The notes under the pieces: generated by a model | The model's database searches: none | What the model saw: the letters and a program-made list of their open reading frames with translations, nothing else | Told to the model about the DNA's origin: nothing | In this document: piece by piece, positions 1 through 7,763 of the stretch | How positions within the stretch are numbered: the stretch's first letter is position 1 | Layout: each line of letters begins with the position of its first letter | From: DATBRC01 sp036560485 | GTDB taxonomy: Bacteria > Pseudomonadota > Gammaproteobacteria > Burkholderiales > Burkholderiaceae_D | DNA length: 25,368 nt | Assembly (NCBI GenBank): GCA_036560485.1 | Contig: DATBRC010000033.1 | Location: 1 to 25,368 of the forward strand | Reading direction: 5' to 3' | Made by a program: the position numbers and the translations under genes

Positions 1-1
1 T

Positions 2-199
2 CCACTCGCATTGGCAATTCCAACTTGGTATCTAATTGTCGTGACGGGAGTAGTAGTTTTTCTTTACCTACTGATCGATTTTTTTTCGCATGACCAAGGC
101 ATGGATCGTGTAGCGAGCATTCCGCTAATCTTGGGCACATCACCGTTGTTTATTTCGCTTTTAATTGTGATTTTTTTCTATCCAAGTGTAAACAAATGA
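2..199 (+). CDS. Small membrane protein, 5' end outside window
   Basis: I do not recognise this protein. The reading frame is open to the left edge of the window, so the true start may lie upstream. The first possible start inside the window is a TTG at 11, which would give 62 residues. The visible product has two hydrophobic segments (about residues 6-22 and 38-57 from that TTG) joined by a short polar stretch containing HDQGMDR, so it is probably an inner-membrane protein or the C-terminal end of one. It lies 82 bp upstream of a DUF4123 gene on the same strand. In type VI secretion islands such small membrane proteins can be immunity proteins, but nothing in the sequence proves that role here. 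Confidence 0.45.
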   Translation, partial: PLALAIPTWYLIVVTGVVVFLYLLIDFFSHDQGMDRVASIPLILGTSPLFISLLIVIFFYPSVNK

Positions 200-281
200 A
201 AATCATATTATTAATTGCTGAGATGGCGGCTAATGCCTCATCAAATAAAAAAACCAATTAAAAAACAAGCCAACAAGACCA

Positions 282-1196
282 ATGACAAGAGACCTCAACA
301 CACCAATCAGCAGTAGATTCTATCTGCTCATCGACGCCGCCCAATATCCCGGCGTCTGGCGCATACTGCAATACCGCTTCCGCCGCCTGCCGTGGCTGTC
401 GCTGTTTGAAGATACTTCCGATGAAGAGATTGTACGATCCGGCCCAATATTGATCCAGGTTGATGCCAACCAAACCAAAACACTCGCGTGGTTCCTTGAT
501 CACACTCAGGATATTTACGGATTGAGCTGGATACTCTCGCCACTGTCTCTCGTAGACTTGCGCGGTCACTTGAGCGGGTTGATGCAGGTGCAAGCTGCAG
601 ATGGATCCGAATGCGCGATGCGGTTTTTCGATACACGTATTCTTCCGGTCTGGTATGACGTGCTCAATTTCGAGCAGAAACTGCATGCGTTTGGGCCTGT
701 TATCACCTGGAGTTTTTTGAACCGCGATGGGATGGAATGCACGCTGAAGGGCAAGGGCAATCCGATTGCGCCCGCCTCAAAAACTCTGAATCTCAGCCAT
801 GCACAAGAAGATGCGTTATTGAATGCAACGTTGCCTGATGTCGTTATTCGGCAGCTTGAACAATCGGCCGCTGCTGAACTGGCTGCGCTGCCAGTTTATC
901 AACGCTACGGTTTTATCACAGATCAAATCAATAAGGCCAGAACACAATACCGTATTCATTCTTTACCTGAGATTATTTTATTCTGCACATTGGCGTTATC
1001 GATTGGAGAAAATTTCGATCAACTGCAATCTGTTGCGGAGATCCTGCAAAATTTTGCCAAAGCGAGTAGCGAATCGACGAACTTGGGTTCGATCCAACCT
1101 GGCGAACCATTGGATCATCATAATGTGCCGATCAGCTTGCTTGTTTCGAAAGCAGACTCCGCTACTGTACCGGACGCCAATCCGCATACAACTTAA
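282..1196 (+). CDS. DUF4123 domain protein, putative type VI secretion effector chaperone
   Basis: The 304-residue product resembles DUF4123 (Tap/TEC) adaptor proteins, which load effectors onto the VgrG spike of type VI secretion systems. The DUF4123 region spans about residues 13-135. It begins with FYLLIDAAQYP, contains SGPILIQV at 53-60 and ends near RFFDTRILPVW at 114-124, all typical positions for the family. The C-terminal part (about 165-260) looks helical, and the last 40 residues are low complexity and probably flexible. No Shine-Dalgarno is obvious before the ATG at 282. No VgrG, PAAR or Hcp gene lies in the window, and downstream there is a MITE-like repeat instead of an effector gene. 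The family call is fairly safe; the cognate effector is unknown. Confidence 0.75.
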   Translation: MTRDLNTPISSRFYLLIDAAQYPGVWRILQYRFRRLPWLSLFEDTSDEEIVRSGPILIQVDANQTKTLAWFLDHTQDIYGLSWILSPLSLVDLRGHLSGLMQVQAADGSECAMRFFDTRILPVWYDVLNFEQKLHAFGPVITWSFLNRDGMECTLKGKGNPIAPASKTLNLSHAQEDALLNATLPDVVIRQLEQSAAAELAALPVYQRYGFITDQINKARTQYRIHSLPEIILFCTLALSIGENFDQLQSVAEILQNFAKASSESTNLGSIQPGEPLDHHNVPISLLVSKADSATVPDANPHTT

Positions 1197-1268
1197 CTCT
1201 ATTTCAAGCGAATGATGCAGATGCTCCTTCCCATCCGGCGTGGCTATGTAAAATGGATTGGGTTTAAC

Positions 1269-1539
1269 TAGAACTCATTTCATCAATAGGAGAGCTCGCG
1301 AAGATGGTCTGGACGGATGCAGTGCAAGGCGCGGTGCGACGCAAAGGGTGGTCCCTTTGCTAGCAGCGCAACGCGGCAATGCGCCGTCCAGACCACCTTC
1401 CCGGAGGGTTCGCACCAGAATCGACGCTGGACAGCGTTGCGCTCCTTGCGAATATGCATGGCTATTCGACGCGTCGCGCGCCTTGCCAGCGCCGATTCTG
1501 GTGCGAACGCGTGTCCTCCTATTGATGAAATGAGTTCTA
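1269..1539. mobile_element. 271-bp palindromic MITE-like element with 24-bp terminal inverted repeats
   Basis: The element is bounded by perfect 24-bp inverted repeats at 1269-1292 and 1516-1539, each starting with TA followed by GAACTCATTTCATC. TA at both outer ends is what insertion at a TA dinucleotide (IS630/Tc1-mariner style) would leave. Inside are two further inverted repeats side by side. GGTCTGGACGG at 1306-1316 pairs with 1384-1394 and encloses a perfect hairpin, GCAAAGGG at 1341-1348 with CCCTTTGC at 1353-1360. The 23-nt arm at 1408-1430 pairs with 1486-1508 with one mismatch. The whole can fold as a three-stem cloverleaf. It carries no credible gene, so it would be non-autonomous. 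Whether it is multicopy cannot be judged from one window. Confidence 0.7.
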
Positions 1540-1653
1540 ATGACAAACGAGGCAGCTGCTTTGTTCTCGTAATATTTTTTTAAGTCCCTCCTCTTGAAGA
1601 ATAAAAAAAACTGACCATTTACAATCTAATACATTGATATTGGCAGGCTACCA

Positions 1654-3036
1654 ATGGCATCCAATTGCTGCGAAACACCCTCCTCTCAAGCAAACGCTAA
1701 AATCGAGAACAAAGATCTGCCTTATCAGTCGATTGCAGATCGCCTCAACAAGGAATGCCATTGCATCAACGTTGATGCCGGTATGCTGCGCCAACAACTC
1801 GATTTGGTACTGGAAGATAGTCACATCCCCGGAGGGCTGATCGAGCAGCGGCCTCATCTCTTTGCAAAATTCGGCGTGTTTGCAACACGATCGCAAGTGG
1901 ATCAAATGCGCGACATTATCCAAGCTGTCGAACAAGTCGTTGCCATGCCTGCATATCAAGAAGCGGTAGTGGCTTATGCACCCGAGATTGCACGGCACAA
2001 GCCTCATACGCTTGGCGTGTTGTTTGGCTACGATTTTCACCTCAGCGCTACCGGACCGCATCTGGTTGAGATCAATACCAATGCCGGTGGCGCGATGCTG
2101 AATACTGTTTTGGCCAAGGCGCAATTGGCATGCTGCGATGAAGTGCGCCACGCGATGCAAGGCCCTGTGCCGATTGAACAGCTGGAAGATGCACTGTTCT
2201 CGATGTTCACTGCAGAGTGGATGAAATCAGGTAAAGAGACGCCACTCCAAACGATTGCCATCATCGATACTGCGCCACAAGAACAATATCTATATCCAGA
2301 ATTTCTCTTGTTTCAACGTTTATTTTCCAGTCGAGGTATTCAAACCACTATTCTCGATCCGCAGCAAATAGTGCTGCGTGATGGGGCTTTGTGGCATAAC
2401 GATATAAAAATCGATATGGTTTATAACAGACTCACCGATTTCGATTTCTCTCACGTTGAACATCAGGCGTTGCGCGATGCTTATCTCAGTGATGCAGCAG
2501 TAGTAACGCCACATCCGCGCGCGCATGCCTTGTATGCGGACAAACGTAATTTAATTCTGCTGACTGACGAATCGTTATTGCGCAGTTGGGGTGTCGCCGA
2601 AAATATCATTCGTACTTTGATGCAAGGCATTCCGCGCACTGTCCCTGTCACTGCAGAGAACGCCGAATCGCTCTGGTCCAATCGGCGTCAATTGTTCTTC
2701 AAACCGGCCAAAGGTTATGGTAGCCGTGCAGTGTATCGCGGCGATAAAGTGACAAAACGCGTCTGGTCCGAAATTCTTGAAGGCGATTATGTTGCGCAGA
2801 CGCTAGTGTTGCCAAGCGAGCGACGTCTTGTGATGGATCACGATTCCGTTGATCTGAAACTGGATGTGCGCAGTTATGCGTATGACGGCAAAACAATATT
2901 GCTGGCGGCACGCATGTATCAAGGACAGACCACCAATTTCCGTACCAGTGGCGGCGGATTTGCACCTATTTATACAGTGCCGAATTTGCCGAATGTGTAT
3001 GTGGATATGCTTGGAACATGTGGTGTGAATAAATGA
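1654..3036 (+). CDS. ATP-grasp superfamily protein, substrate unknown
   Basis: The 460-residue product shows ATP-grasp-like motifs. HLVEINTNAGG at 136-145 carries an E-x-N metal-binding signature. RQLFFKPAKGYGSRAVYRG at 345-363 has the likely ATP-contacting K350 and a glycine-rich loop. LKLDVRSYAYDG at 401-412 carries the D-x-R signature. GQTTNFRTSGGGFAPIY at 424-440 looks like an active-site loop. The E-x-N motif comes before the lysine/glycine loop, which is the motif order of circularly permuted ATP-grasps such as glutathionylspermidine synthase-type enzymes. Such enzymes join a carboxylate to an amine or thiol using ATP. No partner gene for a peptide or polyamine pathway is adjacent, so the substrate is unknown. 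The ATG at 1654 has only a weak ribosome site. The superfamily call is moderately safe. Confidence 0.6.
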   Translation: MASNCCETPSSQANAKIENKDLPYQSIADRLNKECHCINVDAGMLRQQLDLVLEDSHIPGGLIEQRPHLFAKFGVFATRSQVDQMRDIIQAVEQVVAMPAYQEAVVAYAPEIARHKPHTLGVLFGYDFHLSATGPHLVEINTNAGGAMLNTVLAKAQLACCDEVRHAMQGPVPIEQLEDALFSMFTAEWMKSGKETPLQTIAIIDTAPQEQYLYPEFLLFQRLFSSRGIQTTILDPQQIVLRDGALWHNDIKIDMVYNRLTDFDFSHVEHQALRDAYLSDAAVVTPHPRAHALYADKRNLILLTDESLLRSWGVAENIIRTLMQGIPRTVPVTAENAESLWSNRRQLFFKPAKGYGSRAVYRGDKVTKRVWSEILEGDYVAQTLVLPSERRLVMDHDSVDLKLDVRSYAYDGKTILLAARMYQGQTTNFRTSGGGFAPIYTVPNLPNVYVDMLGTCGVNK

Positions 3037-3273
3037 AGTTAGCAACATGCTCCGACACCACGCTTCAGCTCTTGCGTGTTTTTGTTCTTCATAAGATATC
3101 TATAAAGATAATATGCGATGAATCACGATAGACATTGTGAAATATTGTGACATTTCACGAATGAGAAATTTTGAATTCCCAATATTCATACGCAGAGATA
3201 CCACTCGTCTGACAACGCACTCCATTTATCCGCTGTCCGTTGCGGATTTATATTGCGCTGACTAGGCTTGAAT

Positions 3274-3364
3274 CATTGAAAGGGCAAACCCATCGAAAGG
3301 TGGGGACGCAAAGCCAAGGGCCTAAGTGAATATTTTTCATATGGCTGCCGGGTTACCAAACAAT
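3274..3364 (+). promoter_or_regulatory. Cyclic-di-GMP-I (GEMM-I) riboswitch
   Basis: The conserved blocks of the class I c-di-GMP aptamer occur in the right order: GGGCAAACC at 3282-3290, a P2 hairpin CCCATC-GAAA-GGTGGG at 3289-3304 with its GNRA tetraloop, GGGACGCAAAGCC at 3303-3315, GGCCTAA at 3319-3325, a small AT-rich P3 hairpin around 3327-3340, and GCTGCCGGGTTACC at 3344-3357. A short P1 can form between ATTG at 3275-3278 and CAAT at 3361-3364. The aptamer ends about 64 nt before the start of a surface lipoprotein gene on the same strand, a typical class of target. A weak promoter (TTGCGG at 3240-3245, TAGGCT at 3263-3268, 17-nt spacer) would start transcription just at the aptamer. Whether c-di-GMP turns the gene on or off cannot be read with certainty. 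Confidence 0.9.
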
Positions 3365-3377
3365 CCTTATGGTTTGA

Positions 3378-3420
3378 GGCTTTCAATCTTGAAAGTGATA
3401 AGAATAACCAAGCCAAGGAG
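3378..3420 (+). promoter_or_regulatory. Possible riboswitch expression platform with ribosome-binding site
   Basis: A strong Shine-Dalgarno AAGGAG lies at 3415-3420, seven bases before the ATG at 3428, and fixes the lipoprotein start. Directly upstream, GGCTT at 3378-3382 can pair with AAGCC at 3410-3414, and an inner hairpin CTTTCA-ATCT-TGAAAG occupies 3380-3395. Closing this structure would bring a helix up against the Shine-Dalgarno. No oligo-U terminator is present between aptamer and gene, so translational control is more likely than premature termination. The RBS is directly visible; the switching helix is inferred. Confidence 0.5.
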
Positions 3421-3427
3421 CAAGAAA

Positions 3428-5017
3428 ATGAATGGTCACTTTGTACCCTTCGTCATCTTCGACAAAGTCAGGACATCGAAGATTTGCACACAACTGCCAA
3501 GTATCACTACATGGCATCCAATAAAATCCTTGCTGACGATTGCTGGCCTATGTGCGCTTTCTGCATGTGGCGGAGGCGGCGGATCGGGGCCAACAAATAG
3601 CACAGCCGGTGGGCCTGTTTACAGCAGCGTATCGGGTACTGTTCTTGACACAAACAGTGCTCCGCTATTCGGTGTGACGATCACTGCGTATCACCATAAT
3701 GATCATACGACAGCGACAGCAACGACTGATGTAAACGGTGCCTACACCATTCCACACTTCGACACCGTGACGAATGCAGACTATGTGATTTATGCTGGAA
3801 AAACCGGATATGGATTTTATCCATCAAACAGTGATCCTGCCGGTGTAGTAGATAGATTCGATTTTAATGGCCTCTACAGGACATTGATACGCTTTATATC
3901 CATGCCGGCGCATGATGTGGTGGGCGCCAATTTCACAGCCTACGCACCAGGCACCAAGACAGCCAGCTTGCCACGAACCGGGCAAACTACCAGCTATGCG
4001 AGTGGCGATGATTTCGCTTCGCTAAAAGGCGTGACATGGCCTGGCACACGATTCACTGACAATGCGAACGGCACCGTTACCGATCACCTGACAGGGCTCA
4101 TCTGGCTGAAGAATGCCGGATGCTATGGTGCAGAAGTTTGGTCGGCCGCACTGACGCATGCCAATCAATTGGCCAATGGCGCCTGCGGATTGACGGATGG
4201 CTCGACCGCGGGACAATGGAGAATGCCGAACGCAAACGAGCTGGAAAGTTTGATAGATGTATCGCAAGCCAATCCATCCGTTACTTCCGGACACCCATTC
4301 ATCAACATCAGCCTCACCAGCGCGTATTGGTCTTCCACGACTTATACGGCGGCCACGTCCAATGCAATGTCGATTCGTTTCACCGACGGACGTTGGATCA
4401 ATGGCATCGATCCGAACGATGGCAGCTTTAATAATGCCAAGACCACCTCTAACAATTCATTATGGGCAGTCAAATCCGGCGGTGCCGGTGCAATTCAGGT
4501 TCTGGCAACCGGCGTCTATGCCGGACAAGGCGGCGGTTCTTTCGGTATAGGTGACGACGCCAGTTTGAAAAACGGCGCGCCATTGACATCACCACGCTTC
4601 GTCGACAATGGAGACGGCACGCTATCCGACACCGTTACCGGATTAACGTGGTTGAAAAAAGCCGATTGCATTAATCAGTCATGGTCGAGTGCTCTTACAA
4701 CAATCAACGGACTGGCAAGCGGCCAATGTGGTTTGACTGATGGTTCGACTGCCGGACAATGGAGGATGCCGAACCGGCAAGAAATGCTAAGCTTGTCTGA
4801 CCGCGCACCAACATTCCCTCAGGCGGATTACTTCAATGGCAACGGCGGTTCGGTTCCATTGCCCGTTATCTTTAATACCTTCATCGTCTCGGATTACTAC
4901 TGGACTTCTACAACCGATGCTGCCGATACGAATCAGGCGTGGACACTTTATAGTTGTGATTTCGGTGTGTATAACATTCCAAAAACTGACATCCGGTATT
5001 CGTTAGCTGTACGTTGA
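3428..5017 (+). CDS. Surface lipoprotein with carboxypeptidase-regulatory-like domain and two DUF1566 modules
   Basis: The product is 529 residues. An upstream in-frame GTG at 3326 lies inside the riboswitch aptamer, whereas the ATG at 3428 has a strong Shine-Dalgarno, so the latter was chosen. A long signal peptide ends in the lipobox LSAC with C47 as lipidation site, followed by a glycine run. The +2 Gly gives no retention signal, so outer-membrane or surface location is expected. Residues about 67-125 resemble a carboxypeptidase-regulatory-like beta sandwich (VSGTVLDTNSAPLFGVTI, then DVNGAYTIP). Two DUF1566 (Lcl C-terminal) modules follow at about 205-350 and 390-529. Both contain the identical block GLTDGSTAGQWRMPN (nucleotides 4187-4231 and 4730-4774) and W-S/T-STT motifs. 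DUF1566 is common in surface and collagen-like proteins, and a role in attachment or matrix is inferred. Expression is likely set by the c-di-GMP riboswitch, and the gene ends in its own terminator. Confidence 0.85.
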   Translation: MNGHFVPFVIFDKVRTSKICTQLPSITTWHPIKSLLTIAGLCALSACGGGGGSGPTNSTAGGPVYSSVSGTVLDTNSAPLFGVTITAYHHNDHTTATATTDVNGAYTIPHFDTVTNADYVIYAGKTGYGFYPSNSDPAGVVDRFDFNGLYRTLIRFISMPAHDVVGANFTAYAPGTKTASLPRTGQTTSYASGDDFASLKGVTWPGTRFTDNANGTVTDHLTGLIWLKNAGCYGAEVWSAALTHANQLANGACGLTDGSTAGQWRMPNANELESLIDVSQANPSVTSGHPFINISLTSAYWSSTTYTAATSNAMSIRFTDGRWINGIDPNDGSFNNAKTTSNNSLWAVKSGGAGAIQVLATGVYAGQGGGSFGIGDDASLKNGAPLTSPRFVDNGDGTLSDTVTGLTWLKKADCINQSWSSALTTINGLASGQCGLTDGSTAGQWRMPNRQEMLSLSDRAPTFPQADYFNGNGGSVPLPVIFNTFIVSDYYWTSTTDAADTNQAWTLYSCDFGVYNIPKTDIRYSLAVR

Positions 5018-5041
5018 TGATGTAGTGTAGTCAAGGAATAG

Positions 5042-5073
5042 AACAAACCCGGCCTAGGCCGGGTTTGTTTTTG
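5042..5073 (+). terminator. Rho-independent terminator after the lipoprotein gene
   Basis: A perfect 13-bp inverted repeat (AACAAACCCGGCC at 5042-5054 with its complement at 5057-5069) runs into a T-tract at 5068-5072. It lies 24 bp after the stop codon and makes the riboswitch-lipoprotein unit a single-gene transcript. Confidence 0.9.
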
Positions 5074-5299
5074 CATGCACTCTGAAATGAATCAGAGATT
5101 CGGCAATTTAAATCTCTCTTCGTACAACGGCAGGAATGGCTGGCTGTATATTCGATATTAATGAGTACAAACGAAACGATTTGCCACTTTATTATTGTGT
5201 TTTAGTATCAAATCAAGCATTCTTTGAATGCTTGGCAACTCGTCAGGATCAGGACAGGCCACAAGGCAGTACGCCAATAGCATTTGGACAGACATTTTC

Positions 5300-6205
5300 A
5301 TGGATCAATTCAAACAAATCTCCACCTTCGTCGACGTCATTGCCAAAGGCAGTCTGTCCGCTGCTGCGCGATCTGAAGGCATTGCACCTGCAATGATAGG
5401 CAGACGACTCGACGCATTGGAGAAACGCCTAGGTGTCAAATTACTACAACGTACCACACGCAAGATTGCTTTGACCAATGAAGGCTTTGCCTTTCTGGAA
5501 GATTGCCAGAAGATTCTGGCCGATCTGGAAAATGCAGAATCCGCAGTCTCTGAACGCAGCGCCAAAGCATCCGGTCATTTGACCATTTCCGCACCTGCCG
5601 GGTTCGGTCGACAGCACGTCGCACCACTGCTGCCATCGTTTCTCGCAGAGAATCGCGATGTAACGTTGACACTCAGCTTGAATGATCGCGTGGTAGATTT
5701 GATCGGAGAAAGTATTGATGTCGCAATCCGCATCGCTGCTTTGTCGGACTCCAACTTGATCGGTGTGAAGCTGGCAGATAATAAACGCGTCGTTGTTGCA
5801 TCGCCAAGCTACATCAAACGCCACGGCAAACCTAAATCACTGACTGATCTTGCCAAGCATAATTGCCTCGCAATCAGTAGCGATGGCAGCCAGCGCGGCT
5901 GGACGTTTCAACAAGGCGGAAAAAACATCACGCTGAAAATAAGCGGCAATATGGCTTGTAATGACGGTGAGGTACTGCATGACTGGGCGCTGGATGGCAA
6001 AGGGCTGGCATGGCGCTCGATGTGGGAAGTAGGCACGGAAATCGAATCCGGAAAGCTGGTGACAGTACTGGATGAATTTGCCGCACCTGGCAATGACATT
6101 TATGCCGTATTTGCACAGAAGCGTCATCTGCCCTTGCGTATCCGTGCCTTCGTGGATTTTTTAAGGCGCACTTATGCCAAGCCAAATTATTGGCGCAAGG
6201 CGTGA
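5300..6205 (+). CDS. LysR family transcriptional regulator
   Basis: The 301-residue product has the normal LysR length and layout. An N-terminal winged helix-turn-helix (residues 1-60) includes FVDVIAKGSLSAAARSEGI and LEKRLGVKLLQRTTRKIALT. An effector-binding domain covers about 90-295. The region around HLTISAPAGFGRQHVAPLL and the motif DVAIRIAALSDSNLIGVKLA match the common subgroup of LysR proteins that act next to oxidoreductase or transporter genes. The ATG at 5300 was preferred over an in-frame TTG at 5228 because MDQFKQISTFVDV is the usual family start. The neighbouring DUF475 gene is downstream on the same strand after a 114-bp gap and could be a target, but no divergent partner gene is present. 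Its ligand and regulon are unknown. Confidence 0.88.
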   Translation: MDQFKQISTFVDVIAKGSLSAAARSEGIAPAMIGRRLDALEKRLGVKLLQRTTRKIALTNEGFAFLEDCQKILADLENAESAVSERSAKASGHLTISAPAGFGRQHVAPLLPSFLAENRDVTLTLSLNDRVVDLIGESIDVAIRIAALSDSNLIGVKLADNKRVVVASPSYIKRHGKPKSLTDLAKHNCLAISSDGSQRGWTFQQGGKNITLKISGNMACNDGEVLHDWALDGKGLAWRSMWEVGTEIESGKLVTVLDEFAAPGNDIYAVFAQKRHLPLRIRAFVDFLRRTYAKPNYWRKA

Positions 6206-6319
6206 TAACGATTGCGCAAAATTGCACTGAGCAGCAATAGCCACATGCCGTAGAGTAAAATTCAATAATGCTCTAATTTATTCGTATTCATATTTAGCCC
6301 ATTTACTTATTCTATTGTT

Positions 6320-7342
6320 TTGAAATCACTCACCTATTTCACTAGTTCGTTTGTTTTCTGTGCTTTAGCAATGGCTGCAGGTTATTTTATCGGCGGCGTG
6401 CAAGCAGTCATCACCGTTTTGTTTCTGACCATACTGGAAACCTCATTGTCATTCGATAATGCAGTCGTCAATGCCGGCGTCTTGGATAGCTGGGATGCTG
6501 CATGGCGAAAACGATTTCTGGTATGGGGCATGCTGGTTGCCGTTTTTGGCATGCGCTTGATCTTCCCGTTGGTGATTGTCGGTATTGCCGGACATATCGG
6601 ACCGTTTCATGCGGTCTATTTAGCGCTCAATCAACCTCTTGAATACAGCCGGATTCTGACATCCGCCCATCCTCAGATCGCTGCGTTCGGTGGTACATTT
6701 CTGATGATGGTATTCTTCGACTTTTTCATTGCCAGGCACAAAACGGAACACTGGCTGCAAGCAATTGAAAAGCCGCTGACACGGCTTGGAAAAATGGAAG
6801 CGATCGAGGCAGCGCTGACGCTCGTTGCACTGATCTTTACCTCAAAGATGATCGACAACCAGATACGCAGCACGTTCATCGAAGCGGGCATTTGGGGCAT
6901 CATTACCTACATCACGATCAAAGGACTTGGCGCGCTAATCAATAGCGAACAATCCGACGTGACGCAACACGTGGTCAAGCAAGGCATCGGTGGCTTTATT
7001 TATCTTGAATTACTTGATGCAAGCTTTTCATTCGACGGCGTTATCGGTGCATTCGCGATGACCAATAACCTGTTCATCATTACATTGGGACTCGGTGCCG
7101 GCGCGATGTTTGTTCGCAGTTTCACATTGCTTCTGGTCGACAGCGGCACACTGACGCGTTATCGTTATCTGGAACATGGCGCATTCTGGGCCATTGGTGC
7201 ACTCGCGATATTAATGTTAATCGGCGTGAGTTGGCATATTTCTGAAATGGTCACCGGCTTGCTGGGCGCTGCGTTAATCGCCGCTTCGTTCGGCAGCTCC
7301 ATACTGGCGAACCGGAAACAAGATGCAATCGACAAACAGTGA
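6320..7342 (+). CDS. DUF475/TerC-superfamily integral membrane protein
   Basis: The 340-residue product is highly hydrophobic with about nine predicted membrane segments. It carries two copies of the acidic signature typical of TerC-like proteins: E40 with SFDNAVVN at 44-51, and E230/D233 with SFDG at 237-240. The paired motifs sit inside membrane helices and are thought to bind metal ions in this superfamily (TerC, Alx and related proteins linked to tellurite resistance or manganese export). The best start is the TTG at 6320, with no clear Shine-Dalgarno. No TerB, TerD or other ter genes lie nearby, so tellurite resistance should not be assumed. A manganese-sensing yybP-ykoY riboswitch was looked for in the leader and not found. 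Function beyond probable metal handling is unknown. Confidence 0.8.
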   Translation: MKSLTYFTSSFVFCALAMAAGYFIGGVQAVITVLFLTILETSLSFDNAVVNAGVLDSWDAAWRKRFLVWGMLVAVFGMRLIFPLVIVGIAGHIGPFHAVYLALNQPLEYSRILTSAHPQIAAFGGTFLMMVFFDFFIARHKTEHWLQAIEKPLTRLGKMEAIEAALTLVALIFTSKMIDNQIRSTFIEAGIWGIITYITIKGLGALINSEQSDVTQHVVKQGIGGFIYLELLDASFSFDGVIGAFAMTNNLFIITLGLGAGAMFVRSFTLLLVDSGTLTRYRYLEHGAFWAIGALAILMLIGVSWHISEMVTGLLGAALIAASFGSSILANRKQDAIDKQ

Positions 7343-7395
7343 AGTGAGTTGATTTTGCCTAGAGCGTGCGAGCCAGGTTGATCAAAGCCAAGACG

Positions 7396-7425
7396 AAAAA
7401 AAACCTCGGCATGCCGAGGTTTTTT
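7396..7425. terminator. Bidirectional terminator between DUF475 and cold-shock genes
   Basis: The palindrome CCTCGGCATGCCGAGG at 7404-7419 is flanked by an A-run (7396-7403) on the left and a T-run (7420-7425) on the right, so it can terminate transcripts from both directions. It lies between two convergent genes. Confidence 0.88.
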
Positions 7426-7442
7426 ATTACGCTTGATTCAGC

Positions 7443-7646
7443 TTAGATAGCTTGAATGTTCGAAGCTTGCTTGCCTTTAGGGCCAGCGGTAACTTCGAAA
7501 GAAACGCGTTGGTTTTCTTGAAGTGACTTGAAGCCAGAGGATTGGATTGCCGAGAAGTGTGCGAACAGATCTTCGCCGCCTTCGTCAGGAGTAATAAAAC
7601 CAAAACCCTTTGAATCATTGAACCATTTTACGATACCAGTTGCCAT
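7443..7646 (-). CDS. cspA: Cold-shock protein, CspA family
   Basis: This 67-residue protein is a standard single cold-shock domain. It begins MATGIVKWFN and has the RNA-binding motifs RNP1 (KGFGFI, residues 13-18) and RNP2 (DLFAHF, 26-31). Such proteins bind single-stranded RNA and DNA in the cytoplasm and melt mRNA structure at low temperature or during growth transitions. The length is typical and no residue is missing. A consensus -10 box about 110 bases upstream implies a leader of about 105 nt, long as in cold-regulated csp mRNAs. That makes post-transcriptional cold induction plausible, though not all CspA paralogues are cold-induced. The family is certain; the exact paralogue is not. 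Confidence 0.95.
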   Translation of the reverse strand: MATGIVKWFNDSKGFGFITPDEGGEDLFAHFSAIQSSGFKSLQENQRVSFEVTAGPKGKQASNIQAI

Positions 7647-7757
7647 TACATTTCCTATATTTCAGTTAAATTGGGCAGATGCCCGTTAGATCGTTTCAAC
7701 CAAGTAAGGAATGACAGACTGATACTGCACCACTAGCTCGAATCTCAACGACGACGA

Positions 7758-7763
7758 ATTATA
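7758..7763 (-). promoter_or_regulatory. -10 box of the cold-shock gene
   Basis: On the minus strand this reads TATAAT, a perfect sigma-70 -10 hexamer. No good -35 is seen at the expected distance. Initiation near 7751 would give an untranslated leader of about 105 nt before the start at 7646. Confidence 0.5.

Noticed and set aside
1258..1583. Open frames of 87-91 residues on both strands within the 1269-1539 element
   Set aside because: They arise from the palindromic repeat, have no ribosome sites and encode arginine/alanine-rich low-complexity sequence with no domain.
3326..3427. 34-residue N-terminal extension of the lipoprotein from a GTG at 3326
   Set aside because: The GTG lies in the P3 loop of the c-di-GMP aptamer, and the ATG at 3428 has a strong Shine-Dalgarno and gives a normal lipoprotein signal.
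6206..6319. Possible manganese (yybP-ykoY) riboswitch before the TerC-like gene
   Set aside because: The conserved loops of that aptamer could not be found, and the gap is short and AT-rich.
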